40,960 bases of DNA from Flavobacteriales bacterium (GCA_900770875.1 CAAGLV010000168.1:1-40960), one strand, 5' to 3'; positions 1-7,988 are shown, counted from the stretch's first letter. Notes: a model not told the origin generated them from the letters alone. Numbers and translations: made by a program.

Positions 1-115
1 CGACGAAACTAAAATAAATTTAGCATTAAGCTTACATCAAAAAGCAAACGAATTATGTTTTATCGCTAACTCGTGCAACTTTCCTGTGATTCATCAACCA
101 ATTGCTGTTATATAA
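1..115 (+). CDS. OsmC-family protein, C-terminal end (partial)
   Basis: An open frame enters from the left edge (first full codon at base 2) and stops at TAA 113-115, giving the last 37 residues of a protein. The sequence contains A-N-E-L-C-F-I-A-N-S followed by a V-x-H-Q-P-I tail. This resembles the C-terminus of OsmC/Ohr-like proteins, where a conserved Cys sits in a (H/N)xxCFIaNS context and acts in thiol-dependent peroxide reduction. Only this fragment is visible, so the assignment rests on one motif. The gene converges on uvrA, and a hairpin lies between them. Confidence 0.55.
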   Translation, partial: DETKINLALSLHQKANELCFIANSCNFPVIHQPIAVI

Positions 116-137
116 AAAACTCCTTATAAATAAGGAG
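114..137 (-). terminator. intrinsic terminator of uvrA
   Basis: A perfect 8-bp stem (CTCCTTAT 120-127 with ATAAGGAG 130-137) is followed, read on the minus strand, by a run of six T. It lies just past the uvrA stop codon. On the plus strand the T-run is poor, so it ends the OsmC-like transcript less well. Confidence 0.8.
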
Positions 138-146
138 CTTAATATT

Positions 147-2945
147 TTAATTTAATTTTTCTTTTAAGAAAATTCCGGTAAACGATTCATCAATTTTAGC
201 AACCTCTTCTGGTGTTCCTTCGGCAACTAAATAACCACCGTTCTTCCCTCCTTCTGGTCCTAAATCAATTACCCAGTCGGCAACTTTAATGATATCAACA
301 TTATGTTCGATCACAAAAACCGAATGTCCTAAATCAATTAATGCTTGTAATGCTTTGATTAATTTCTGTATATCATGAAAATGTAATCCGGTAGAAGGTT
401 CATCAAAAATAAATAACGTTTTTTCGGCAGTTTCTCCTTTCGTTAAAAAGAAAGCCAATTTTACACGTTGTGCTTCTCCTCCAGATAAGGTACTAGATGA
501 TTGTCCTAATTTAACATAACCTAAACCAACATCTTGTAACGGTTTAATTTTATCTACAATTTTCTTTTGATTATGTGTTGTAAAAAAGTCAATTGCATCA
601 TCAATCGTTAAATTTAAAACATCCGAGATTGATAATCCTTCGTATTTAACTTCTAGAACCGATTTTTTAAAACGTTCGCCATGACATTCTTCACAAATTA
701 AATCGACATCAGCCATAAACTGCATTTCGATTGTAATTGTTCCTTCGCCTTTACATGTATCGCAACGACCACCATCTACGTTAAACGAAAAATGTTTGGC
801 CTGAAACCCATTTAGTTTACTTGCTTTTTGATTGGCAAACAACGTACGTATATCGTCATAAGCTTTTACATACGTTACCGGATTAGAACGCGTTGACTTT
901 CCGATCGGATTTTGATCGATTAACTCGATTCCTTTTAATGTATTTAAATCGCCAATTAATCCATCATGTTCCCCGATTCTATTTCCATAAATCTCGAAAT
1001 GACGCTCTAATGCTGGCGTTAATATATTTTTCATTAATGTTGATTTCCCCGAACCCGAAACTCCTGTAATTACAGTAAACATATTCAGCGGAAATTTAAC
1101 ATCAATATTTTTTAAGTTATTTTCTCTTGCACCTAAAACATTTAAATAATTTTTAGGTTTTCTTCTTACAGAAGGTACCTCAATTGCTAATTTACCATTT
1201 AAGTAATTTGCCGTTAACGTATCTGCCTTTAAAAGTTCATCATAAGTTCCTTCAAACACAATTTCACCTCCATTTGTACCAGCTTCTGGTCCAATATCAA
1301 TAATATAATCAGCAGCTTTCATGATATCTTCGTCATGTTCTACCACAATTACAGTATTGCCTAAATCGCGTAAACGATGTAAAATAGTTACAAATCGTTC
1401 GGTATCTTTTGAGTGTAATCCAATCGAAGGTTCATCTAAAATATACATCGAACCAACTAAGCTACTTCCTAACGAAGATGCTAAATTAATACGTTGCGAT
1501 TCTCCTCCTGATAAGGTATTTGAAGCACGATTTAACGTTAAATATTCTAAACCAACATCCAATAAAAATTGTAATCGAGAACCTATTTCGTAAATAATTC
1601 GATTCGCCACTTGACGATCAAATTCGGTAAATTCGATGGATTGGAAGAAATCATTTAAGTCGTTTAACGGTAAATCGACTAATTGAGAGATCGATTTATC
1701 ATTAATTTTTACGTAATCTGTTTCTTTACGTAAACGCTTTCCTCTACAAGTTGGACAAGTTGTTTTGCCACGGTAACGAGACAACATCACACGATATTGA
1801 ATTTTATATGTGTTTTGCTCCACCATTTTAAAGAAACCATCTAATCCTTCCCAATCACCTGCACCACGCCAAAGAAAATCTTTTTGTTCGTCGGATAATT
1901 CGTAATAAGGTTTATGAATCGGAAAATCGGGAGCTAATCGGATAAAATGCATTTTCCATTCGCTCATTTTATCGCCTTTCCAAGCTACAATGGCATCCTC
2001 GTAAACCGATAATGCTTTGTTTGGAACCACTAAATCCTCGTCAATTCCAATTACTTTTCCGTAACCTTCGCAAGTTGGACAGGCTCCGTATGGATTATTG
2101 AAACTAAAGAAATGAGTATTGGGTTCGTTGAAAACGATTCCATCAGCTTCAAATTTATTGGAAAACGTTTTTACAATTTTTTCGTCAACAATCTCTAATT
2201 CAATATTTCCTTTTCCTTCGAAAAAGGCAGTTTCGATAGAATCGGCTAAACGATGAAAAAACGAATCTTGTGCATCTTCGCTCACCGAAATACGATCGAT
2301 AATTAACGTGATCTTATTTTCGGGTTGAGGCTCGAAATTAAACGAAATTAAATCTTCTATTTTTACTTGGTTTCCATCAATTGCTAAACGTGTAAAACCA
2401 ATTTGTTGTAAAATATTAAGATGCTCGGTAAACGTTCGATCCTCCGGAATATCAAGGTTAATTGCTAAAATAAACTTTGTATCAAATGGATAGGTTTTAA
2501 TAAAATCAATCACATCCGAAACCGAATCTTTTTTCACCAATTCGCCCGTTACCGGAGAAAATGTTTTACCAATACGAGCATATAACAATTTAAGATAATC
2601 GTAAATTTCGGTTGATGTACCAACCGTTGATCGTGGATTTGTAGAATTTACCTTTTGCTGTATTGCAATTGCTGGCGCTATACCATGAATATAATCTACC
2701 TGAGGTTTATCTAATTTTCCTAAAAACTGACGTGCATACGACGATAAACTTTCTACATAACGACGTTGTCCTTCGGCATATAATGTATCGAAAGCTAAAG
2801 TTGACTTACCTGACCCCGACATTCCGGTAATTACCACCAATTTATTTTTAGGGATTGCAAGATCTATATTTTTTAAATTATGAAGCTTTGCTCCCTTTAT
2901 TAAAATATATTCTTTTGGATCTAGTTTACTGATATCTTTTTTCAT
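147..2945 (-). CDS. uvrA: excinuclease ABC subunit A (UvrA)
   Basis: This is the DNA-damage recognition ATPase of nucleotide excision repair, which forms a dimer and loads UvrB on lesions. The 932-residue length matches the family (about 940). Two ABC ATPase modules are visible. Walker A is GMSGSGKS at residues 41-48 and GVSGSGKS in the second half. The signatures LSGGESQR and LSGGEAQR are each followed by a Walker B of the type (Y/F)ILDEPS or FIFDEPS. Zinc-finger cysteine pairs are CPTC...CPTC in the first half and CDTC...CEEC in the second. It is a monocistronic gene with its own promoter-like box upstream and a terminator downstream. No SOS-type operator was recognised. Confidence 0.98.
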   Translation of the reverse strand: MKKDISKLDPKEYILIKGAKLHNLKNIDLAIPKNKLVVITGMSGSGKSTLAFDTLYAEGQRRYVESLSSYARQFLGKLDKPQVDYIHGIAPAIAIQQKVNSTNPRSTVGTSTEIYDYLKLLYARIGKTFSPVTGELVKKDSVSDVIDFIKTYPFDTKFILAINLDIPEDRTFTEHLNILQQIGFTRLAIDGNQVKIEDLISFNFEPQPENKITLIIDRISVSEDAQDSFFHRLADSIETAFFEGKGNIELEIVDEKIVKTFSNKFEADGIVFNEPNTHFFSFNNPYGACPTCEGYGKVIGIDEDLVVPNKALSVYEDAIVAWKGDKMSEWKMHFIRLAPDFPIHKPYYELSDEQKDFLWRGAGDWEGLDGFFKMVEQNTYKIQYRVMLSRYRGKTTCPTCRGKRLRKETDYVKINDKSISQLVDLPLNDLNDFFQSIEFTEFDRQVANRIIYEIGSRLQFLLDVGLEYLTLNRASNTLSGGESQRINLASSLGSSLVGSMYILDEPSIGLHSKDTERFVTILHRLRDLGNTVIVVEHDEDIMKAADYIIDIGPEAGTNGGEIVFEGTYDELLKADTLTANYLNGKLAIEVPSVRRKPKNYLNVLGARENNLKNIDVKFPLNMFTVITGVSGSGKSTLMKNILTPALERHFEIYGNRIGEHDGLIGDLNTLKGIELIDQNPIGKSTRSNPVTYVKAYDDIRTLFANQKASKLNGFQAKHFSFNVDGGRCDTCKGEGTITIEMQFMADVDLICEECHGERFKKSVLEVKYEGLSISDVLNLTIDDAIDFFTTHNQKKIVDKIKPLQDVGLGYVKLGQSSSTLSGGEAQRVKLAFFLTKGETAEKTLFIFDEPSTGLHFHDIQKLIKALQALIDLGHSVFVIEHNVDIIKVADWVIDLGPEGGKNGGYLVAEGTPEEVAKIDESFTGIFLKEKLN

Positions 2946-2952
2946 GGAATGG

Positions 2953-2960
2953 CAAATTTA
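2953..2960 (-). promoter_or_regulatory. uvrA -7 box (TAAATTTG)
   Basis: TAAATTTG on the minus strand fits the Bacteroidetes -7 consensus TAnnTTTG. It ends only 7 nt before the uvrA ATG, so the leader would be absent or very short. The -33 region is a poor match (AGTT at the expected spacing). Confidence 0.45.
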
Positions 2961-3018
2961 AGAAATTTACTTTTCTTGTTAACTAAAGTTAGAAAATAAG
3001 ATTGCTAACAACAGAAAT

Positions 3019-3050
3019 AAAAAAGACCGAGAAAATAAATTCCTCGATCT
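3019..3050 (-). terminator. intrinsic terminator of the msrA operon
   Basis: The arms AGACCGAG 3024-3031 and CTCGATCT 3043-3050 pair with one mismatch. On the minus strand they are followed by a T-rich run. The hairpin sits about 40 nt past the stop of the small gene downstream of msrA. Confidence 0.65.
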
Positions 3051-3088
3051 AAAAATATAAATCTAATCTAATGCAAATGTATTACACA

Positions 3089-3283
3089 TTACTTTGGGTT
3101 TTGTTGAATTAACTTTTTAAATACAGATTTAGTAAATCGTACATAAATGTTTTCTTTAGTATCATAACCTACAAATTGATAATGATTTCCGTATGGGCAA
3201 GTTGGCGCTCCTTCTTGTTGTCCCGAAACTAAACAATATCTTGAAGGATCTTTTGAATAAGATTCTGCACTAATTCGTTTCAT
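3089..3283 (-). CDS. small hypothetical protein overlapping the end of msrA
   Basis: I do not recognise the family. The likely product is 64 residues from ATG 3281-3283; an in-frame GTG lies five codons earlier at 3298. The ATG is inside the last codons of msrA (14-nt overlap), so translation is probably coupled. The protein has no signal peptide or membrane segment. It contains a central region with two cysteines (R-Y-C-L-V-S-G and P-T-C-P-Y-G) and then a basic, aromatic C-terminus. Evidence that it is real: overlap with a real gene on the same strand, an intrinsic terminator right after it, and a non-random composition. Function is unknown; a link to methionine sulfoxide repair is inference from position only. 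Confidence 0.6.
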   Translation of the reverse strand: MKRISAESYSKDPSRYCLVSGQQEGAPTCPYGNHYQFVGYDTKENIYVRFTKSVFKKLIQQNPK

Positions 3284-3824
3284 TAACTTGTTTTGCACTT
3301 TTAAGCTTCTCTTTTAATTTATTGTATTTTGCCATTTTAGGCGTAATTATTACTCTACAATACATTGCATCAGCGTTTTCGGCATAATAATTTTGATGCA
3401 CTTCTTCGGCTTCATAAAAAGCAACAAAAGGTTTAATTTCTGTTACTATTGGATGATCGAAAACGGCTTGTAATTCGTTACGTACATTTTCTGCCAGCTG
3501 TTTTTCTTCGTCCGTTTGATAAAAAATAACACTTCGGTATTGAGTTCCTTTATCAGGGCCTTGTTTATCAATAGTAGTTGGATCGTGTGTTAAAAAATGA
3601 ATAATAAAAATTTCTTCTAACGAAATTATTTCAGGATCGTAGGTTACTTGTATCACTTCGGCATGTCCTGTTCTTCCATAACAAACTTCTTTGTATGTTG
3701 GATTTTTAAACTTACCGCCACTATATCCGCTTTTAACATCTAAAATGCCATTCGTATCTCTAAAAATTGCCTCTGTGCACCAAAAGCAGCCGCCACCAAA
3801 TGTTATTTGTTTTGTGTTTCTCAT
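3270..3824 (-). CDS. msrA: peptide-methionine (S)-S-oxide reductase MsrA
   Basis: It reduces the S-epimer of methionine sulfoxide in proteins, using thioredoxin. The 184 residues form a single MsrA domain with no fused MsrB. The active-site motif GCFWC is at residues 12-16, with Cys13 as the expected nucleophile. The family features YSGG, H-A-E-V and D-x-G-x-Q-Y-R-S are also present. The gene diverges from prmC across a 95-bp gap and overlaps a small downstream gene by 14 nt. No N-terminal signal is seen, so the product is cytoplasmic. Confidence 0.97.
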   Translation of the reverse strand: MRNTKQITFGGGCFWCTEAIFRDTNGILDVKSGYSGGKFKNPTYKEVCYGRTGHAEVIQVTYDPEIISLEEIFIIHFLTHDPTTIDKQGPDKGTQYRSVIFYQTDEEKQLAENVRNELQAVFDHPIVTEIKPFVAFYEAEEVHQNYYAENADAMYCRVIITPKMAKYNKLKEKLKSAKQVNETN

Positions 3825-3907
3825 TATAAAGTTTAATAGGATTAATTATTTATATTTCTATAGTCGGAAAAGAAAACAAAACCTGACAAAAATATTTTTG
3901 ATAAACT

Positions 3908-3915
3908 TATCTTTG
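3908..3915 (+). promoter_or_regulatory. prmC -7 box (TATCTTTG)
   Basis: TATCTTTG matches TAnnTTTG exactly and ends 4 nt before the prmC ATG. Transcription would then begin at or next to the start codon, giving a leaderless or almost leaderless mRNA. The -33 region is weak. Confidence 0.5.
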
Positions 3916-3919
3916 CAAC

Positions 3920-4768
3920 ATGACAATTCTATCGATTCAAGAAAAATTCAATCAAAACTTAGCTGCAATCTATGATGCAGAAGAGATTAAAGCGATTTTT
4001 AGATATTACATCGAAATAAAACTAAATCTTGTCGATTCGTTTTTATTTAATGATGACACAATCGATTTTAATCTACCAACTTTTGAAGAAGATTTAAACC
4101 ACTTAAAAGAAGGAAAACCTATACAACAAATTGTAGGTTGTGCTTTTTTTTACGATTATTTCTTTCTGGTAAACGAACATACTTTAATTCCGCGTCCCGA
4201 AACCGAAGAACTAATTTATTTAATTACAGAGCAATTTCTTGATAGAGATAAAGAATTAAAAATAATCGATTTAGGAACAGGAAGTGGTTGTATTCCAATT
4301 ACTGTAAATAAACTTTATCCAAAAGCACAAGTAACAGCAATTGATATTTCGGAAGAGGCTTTAAAAGTCGCCAACCGAAATAATCAAGAATTAGCTACCA
4401 ACGTTAAATTTATACAACAAGATTTATTAGAAGAATTTAATCTTGAACAAAAATTTGATATTATCACATCAAATCCACCTTATATCCGCGAGTTAGAAAA
4501 AGATGAAATGCATCAAAATGTTTTAAAATACGAACCTCATCTTGCTTTATTTGTAACCAACGAAGATCCTTTGATTTTTTATGAACGTGTTGCACTTTTT
4601 GGTTTGAATCATTTAGCAGAAAACGGAAAAATATATTGCGAAATCAACCAATATTTGGGCGAAGAAACCAAAAAATTATTCGAACAATATTATCAAAATG
4701 TCAATCTACACCGCGATATTTCGGGAAATTTTAGAATAATTGAAGCATTTTCGTTAAAAAAGTTTTAA
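3920..4768 (+). CDS. prmC: peptide chain release factor N5-glutamine methyltransferase (PrmC/HemK)
   Basis: It methylates the Gln of the GGQ motif in release factors RF1 and RF2, using S-adenosylmethionine. The 282 residues match the family length. A helical N-terminal domain is followed by PRPETEEL (91-98), SAM motif I DLGTGSGC (117-124) and the catalytic NPPY at 185-188. In many genomes it lies near prfA, but not here: the next gene is a lipoprotein 47 bp downstream. The start is ATG 3920, directly after a TAnnTTTG box. Confidence 0.96.
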   Translation: MTILSIQEKFNQNLAAIYDAEEIKAIFRYYIEIKLNLVDSFLFNDDTIDFNLPTFEEDLNHLKEGKPIQQIVGCAFFYDYFFLVNEHTLIPRPETEELIYLITEQFLDRDKELKIIDLGTGSGCIPITVNKLYPKAQVTAIDISEEALKVANRNNQELATNVKFIQQDLLEEFNLEQKFDIITSNPPYIRELEKDEMHQNVLKYEPHLALFVTNEDPLIFYERVALFGLNHLAENGKIYCEINQYLGEETKKLFEQYYQNVNLHRDISGNFRIIEAFSLKKF

Positions 4769-4815
4769 TTATCAAAAATTTACTTAAATTTAAATTATTA
4801 AAACATCTAAATATT

Positions 4816-5343
4816 ATGAAAAAATTATTTTTAACTGTTACAGTTTTATCATTAGCTTTTGTTGCCTGTAAAAACGAATCTGCTAAAGCGATTGAAACGG
4901 AAACACAACAAGATTCTATTGTTGCAGTTGATAGCTTAGCTATTACTGAAACACCTGATGTTGCTGATGCAAAAGCAAAAGTTGAAGAAGCAAAACTAAA
5001 GTTAGAAGAAGCTATTAAATCGGGAGATAAAGCTGCTGAAGAACAAGCGAAAAAAGCTTTAGCTGAAGCAGAAACAACTTTAACAACTGTAGAAAAATCG
5101 TTAACAGAAGTTAAAGATGGTTTAGAAAACACGACTAAAGAAGTTAAAGAAGATATTAAAAAAACAACCGAAGCAGTAGATTCTAAAGTAAAAGAAACTA
5201 GCGATAAAATTGAAAATACAGCTAACGATGCTAAAAATAATGCCAAAACAGCTGTAGAGGATGCTAAAAGCGATTTAAAAGACGCTAGTAAAAACGCAAA
5301 AGAAGGCGTTAACAGTACGATTGATAAATTAAAAATCAAATAA
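4816..5343 (+). CDS. coiled-coil lipoprotein
   Basis: This is a 175-residue product with a lipoprotein-type signal. It has a short basic N-terminus, a hydrophobic stretch, then F-V-A-C with Cys18 as the probable lipidation site. The rest is almost entirely Lys, Glu, Ala, Asp and Thr in a heptad-like pattern from about residue 50 to 170. This predicts a long charged helix or coiled coil resembling LEA or apolipoprotein-like repeats. It lies between prmC and a GNAT gene and ends in a strong terminator. Function is unknown; it could be an envelope spacer or stress protein. The low-complexity composition makes homology calls unreliable. Confidence 0.85.
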   Translation: MKKLFLTVTVLSLAFVACKNESAKAIETETQQDSIVAVDSLAITETPDVADAKAKVEEAKLKLEEAIKSGDKAAEEQAKKALAEAETTLTTVEKSLTEVKDGLENTTKEVKEDIKKTTEAVDSKVKETSDKIENTANDAKNNAKTAVEDAKSDLKDASKNAKEGVNSTIDKLKIK

Positions 5344-5355
5344 TTTTAATAATTT

Positions 5356-5383
5356 GCCTTAGAAAATTTCTAAGGCCTTTTTT
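5356..5383 (+). terminator. intrinsic terminator after the lipoprotein gene
   Basis: A perfect 10-bp inverted repeat (GCCTTAGAAA 5356-5365 and its complement 5367-5376) is followed by CTTTTTT. The final T at 5383 directly precedes the ATG of the next gene at 5384. Confidence 0.9.
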
Positions 5384-5956
5384 ATGGAAATAAAATCCCA
5401 AAACGCCCATATAAATAATGCAAAAGAAATTGCTGCATTAATGCTATTTGCAATGGATAAAATTGTATATGATTTTATAGGCGAAAACAATTACGATAAA
5501 GCGATTGATTTTTTAGTTGAATTAATTCGACAAGAAGATAATCAATACAGCTATCAAAACATTACCGTTTTTAAAAATAGAGCCAACGAAATTGTTGGAA
5601 TGGTAAATATTTACGATGGCGCTAATCTTAACAAATTAAGAAAACCTGTACTAAACTTACTAAAAAGTAAATATAATCGTACCATAAATCCACAAGACGA
5701 AACTTCTGCAGGCGAATTTTATATTGATACAATTGCTGTATTTCCGGCTTTTAGAGGATTTGGCATTGGACAACAGATTTTAGATTATGTTATTGATGAA
5801 TTTGCTATTAAACAAAATAAAACGGTTGGTTTATTGGTGGATTTAACTAACCCAAATGCTAAACGACTTTATGTAAATAAAGGATTTATAAAAGTTGGTG
5901 AAAAACAGTTAATGAACGAATATCACGAACATTTACAATATAAAAAAGGAAGCTAA
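5384..5956 (+). CDS. GNAT-family N-acetyltransferase
   Basis: A 190-residue acetyl-CoA-dependent acetyltransferase; the substrate is not predictable. The acetyl-CoA pyrophosphate-binding motif is visible as R-G-F-G-I-G-Q-Q (124-131). It is preceded by the beta-4 strand F-Y-I-D-T-I-A-V-F-P, and followed by N-A-K-R-L-Y-V-N-K-G-F, typical of the fold's end. The start is odd: ATG 5384 directly abuts the T-run of the upstream terminator, leaving no ordinary leader. A later start (M20 or M24) would remove the beginning of the domain, so the first ATG is preferred. The stop codon lies inside the next terminator hairpin. Confidence 0.88.
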   Translation: MEIKSQNAHINNAKEIAALMLFAMDKIVYDFIGENNYDKAIDFLVELIRQEDNQYSYQNITVFKNRANEIVGMVNIYDGANLNKLRKPVLNLLKSKYNRTINPQDETSAGEFYIDTIAVFPAFRGFGIGQQILDYVIDEFAIKQNKTVGLLVDLTNPNAKRLYVNKGFIKVGEKQLMNEYHEHLQYKKGS

Positions 5957-5970
5957 TCGCCTCCTTTTTT
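5943..5970. terminator. bidirectional terminator between the GNAT and WG-repeat genes
   Basis: An A-run plus GGAAGC (5948-5953) pairs, with one mismatch, with GCCTCC (5959-5964) plus a T-run. The structure is A-flanked and T-flanked, so it works in both directions. The GNAT stop is in the loop, and the stop of the minus-strand gene begins at its last base. Confidence 0.75.
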
Positions 5971-6779
5971 TATTGCATTACATTTATTTGCTTTAAGATT
6001 TTTTCTTCGTAAGGATCAATCTTAAACTGATCAAAAATCACAAAATCTTTCATGTTTTTTAAATATCCTAATTGATAGTTTTTTCTAACCACAGGATTAC
6101 CATCAAAACTTTCTAAAATAGGAAGCTCGGAAACGGCATCTAAAACCAAATCGTTGGTAATAGAAATTAATCCAAAATGCATTAAATAATTATCTTTTGA
6201 TAAAAAATACGGAAAATATGCTAAAATATCCGGACGTTCTACCTTTATTGAAGTTGCCTTACCAAACGTGATAAAATTTTCGTCGACTGGCGTTAAATAT
6301 TCGTACTGAAAATCAATAATCAACTCGTTTAATTTATTAATAACGCCCCATTTATCATCTTTAACAACACCTGCAATCCCGGCTTTAAAATCGGTACAAC
6401 CATCGTACTGAAATGGTATTATTGTTTGGTTTAATAAATCGATAAAACCCCATTTACCATCCTTTTTAACAGCACAAAGGTTTTCGATAAAATCAGAAGC
6501 TAAATCATATTCGATCGGAATAATTACCTGATTTGCTTTTGTTACAAATCCCCAACGATTATCTTTACAAACGCTATATGCATTAATCGTTGACATTACA
6601 ATAGATTGATACTGAAAATCGATAACTAAATTACCTTCAAAATCGATTAATCCATAAAGATTATTTTTAGAAATTGGCGCTAAACCATTACGATCAAAAA
6701 CCGTTAATTCATCAAACTTCGTTTCATCATTATGAATCAATTCATCAAACTGATCAATTTCTTTTGGAATTATTTTCAT
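5970..6779 (-). CDS. WG-repeat protein
   Basis: The 269-residue protein contains four copies of the KWG / WG repeat. One is degenerate, LYGLIDFEGN (41-50). Three are clear: RWGFVTK (75-81), KWGFIDL (109-115) and KWGVINK (143-149). Each is followed 7-9 residues later by I-I-P-x-x-Y-D or a similar strand. The family probably forms beta-hairpin repeats used in binding; no enzymatic role is established. No signal peptide is present. A TATTTTTG box and an 8-bp inverted repeat lie upstream. Confidence 0.85.
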   Translation of the reverse strand: MKIIPKEIDQFDELIHNDETKFDELTVFDRNGLAPISKNNLYGLIDFEGNLVIDFQYQSIVMSTINAYSVCKDNRWGFVTKANQVIIPIEYDLASDFIENLCAVKKDGKWGFIDLLNQTIIPFQYDGCTDFKAGIAGVVKDDKWGVINKLNELIIDFQYEYLTPVDENFITFGKATSIKVERPDILAYFPYFLSKDNYLMHFGLISITNDLVLDAVSELPILESFDGNPVVRKNYQLGYLKNMKDFVIFDQFKIDPYEEKILKQINVMQ

Positions 6780-6797
6780 TTTTATCTAAATATTGCA

Positions 6798-6830
6798 CAA
6801 AAATAACGATATTTAATAGTTTAATATCGT
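6798..6830 (-). promoter_or_regulatory. WG-repeat gene promoter with adjoining inverted repeat
   Basis: On the minus strand TATTTTTG (6798-6805) fits the -7 consensus and is 18 nt from the ATG. Directly upstream is the inverted repeat ACGATATT (6806-6813) / AATATCGT (6823-6830), a perfect 8-bp palindrome with a 9-nt spacer. It lies where an operator between -7 and -33 would sit, and it also falls in the divergent gap to the gene at 6886. Confidence 0.4.
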
Positions 6831-6885
6831 ACAAATAATTAATATTTTTACTATATTAGATTTTTAAATAATCAACCTATATTAT

Positions 6886-7941
6886 ATGAGATATATAAAA
6901 AAATTAAGTTTATTGCTCGCTCTTTCGTTATCTATAACAAATTTTGCACAAGAAAGAGAGATTAAAGATTTCCCAAAAGAACGAAGAGCTAACTACCAAT
7001 TTAAGGGAAATTGGACAATAAAACAACTAAAAAACAATAATGGTTACGAGATTTTTGGTGATTTAATTACCAATGAAACAAATACAATTTCGGACGAATT
7101 AGTTATCGAGGCTTATTTTGTACCAAAAGATTCGGAAATTTCAATAAATAATTTACCTAATAAACTTACAAATAGTATTGATATCGGTAAAATTGAAGGA
7201 AATAAAACAAGGTTAAGAAATATACGCATTAATTTTACGGATGATGAAGCTAAAAAATTACAAGATGGTATTTACGAACCTCTTTTAATTCTTAAAAATG
7301 CAAGTAATTCGGCTGTACAAAATTATAAGTTAATTAATATGCCGATAGAAATTGCTAATCAACAATTAATTATTAAAAACGCTGTACATCCTAGCACATC
7401 TATCGCTTTAAGTGCTAAAGATGATCCCAAAGAAAAGGAGCGTTCTTATATTGCTAAACCTAATACAGAGATTGTTACCGAAACATATAGTGGTATAGAA
7501 GGTTATATTCCGCAAAAAAACGAATACAGAACATACCAAACCAGTATAATTAATTTTCCATTCGAATCAAATAGAATCGACTTAACTGGTGTTTGGAAAT
7601 TAGAAGTTAATTTTGAGACAGAAGAAATTAAAATCTCGGGGATCAATAATAGTATCAACAATAAAACAGATATAATATCTAACGATTTAAAATTAATCGT
7701 ATTCTTTTATAAAGACGAACCTGCAGTTAATGGTGCAGTTAATGGATACGAAATTGTATCTATTGATTTAGGACGATTTAAACCACAGACATCCTTAATC
7801 GGATCGAATATCGAAACTAATATTATCCGATTAATCCCTAAAGGAACTTATTTTGCATCGTTAGTATTATTAGAGAAAAATAGCACTGGCGGATATAACG
7901 AGGTTTCGGCTATTCTATTTGATGAAAACTTTACGTTATAA
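6886..7941 (+). CDS. secreted protein with two similar domains, function unknown
   Basis: I do not recognise the family. The 351-residue product has a Sec signal peptide (KK then a hydrophobic core, with probable cleavage near T-N-F-A-Q, residues 18-22). Two regions of about 110 residues look homologous. One is roughly 39-150 (GNWTI...IFGDL...ISDELVIEAYF...SIDIGK...DGIYEPLLIL). The other is roughly 232-345 (GVWKL...ISGIN...ISNDLKLIVFF...SIDLGR...KGTYFASLVLL). The pattern of alternating hydrophobic residues suggests beta-sandwich domains. There is no lipobox and no obvious type IX secretion tail. It is likely periplasmic. Confidence 0.8.
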   Translation: MRYIKKLSLLLALSLSITNFAQEREIKDFPKERRANYQFKGNWTIKQLKNNNGYEIFGDLITNETNTISDELVIEAYFVPKDSEISINNLPNKLTNSIDIGKIEGNKTRLRNIRINFTDDEAKKLQDGIYEPLLILKNASNSAVQNYKLINMPIEIANQQLIIKNAVHPSTSIALSAKDDPKEKERSYIAKPNTEIVTETYSGIEGYIPQKNEYRTYQTSIINFPFESNRIDLTGVWKLEVNFETEEIKISGINNSINNKTDIISNDLKLIVFFYKDEPAVNGAVNGYEIVSIDLGRFKPQTSLIGSNIETNIIRLIPKGTYFASLVLLEKNSTGGYNEVSAILFDENFTL

Positions 7942-7955
7942 AACAAGTATAAAAT

Positions 7956-7988
7956 AAAAAAAGCTAATCTTAATGATTAGCTTTTTTT
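7956..7988. terminator. bidirectional terminator
   Basis: AAAGCTAATC (7960-7969) pairs perfectly with GATTAGCTTT (7975-7984), with A-runs before and T-runs after. It ends both the gene at 6886 and the minus-strand gene at 7970, whose stop codon lies in the loop. Confidence 0.92.

Noticed and set aside
4731..5339. A 202-codon open frame on the minus strand opposite the lipoprotein gene
   Set aside because: It is the antisense of a low-complexity Lys/Glu/Ala-rich gene, giving an artificial Ser/Phe/Leu/Ala-rich protein. The plus-strand gene has a signal peptide, lipobox and terminator.
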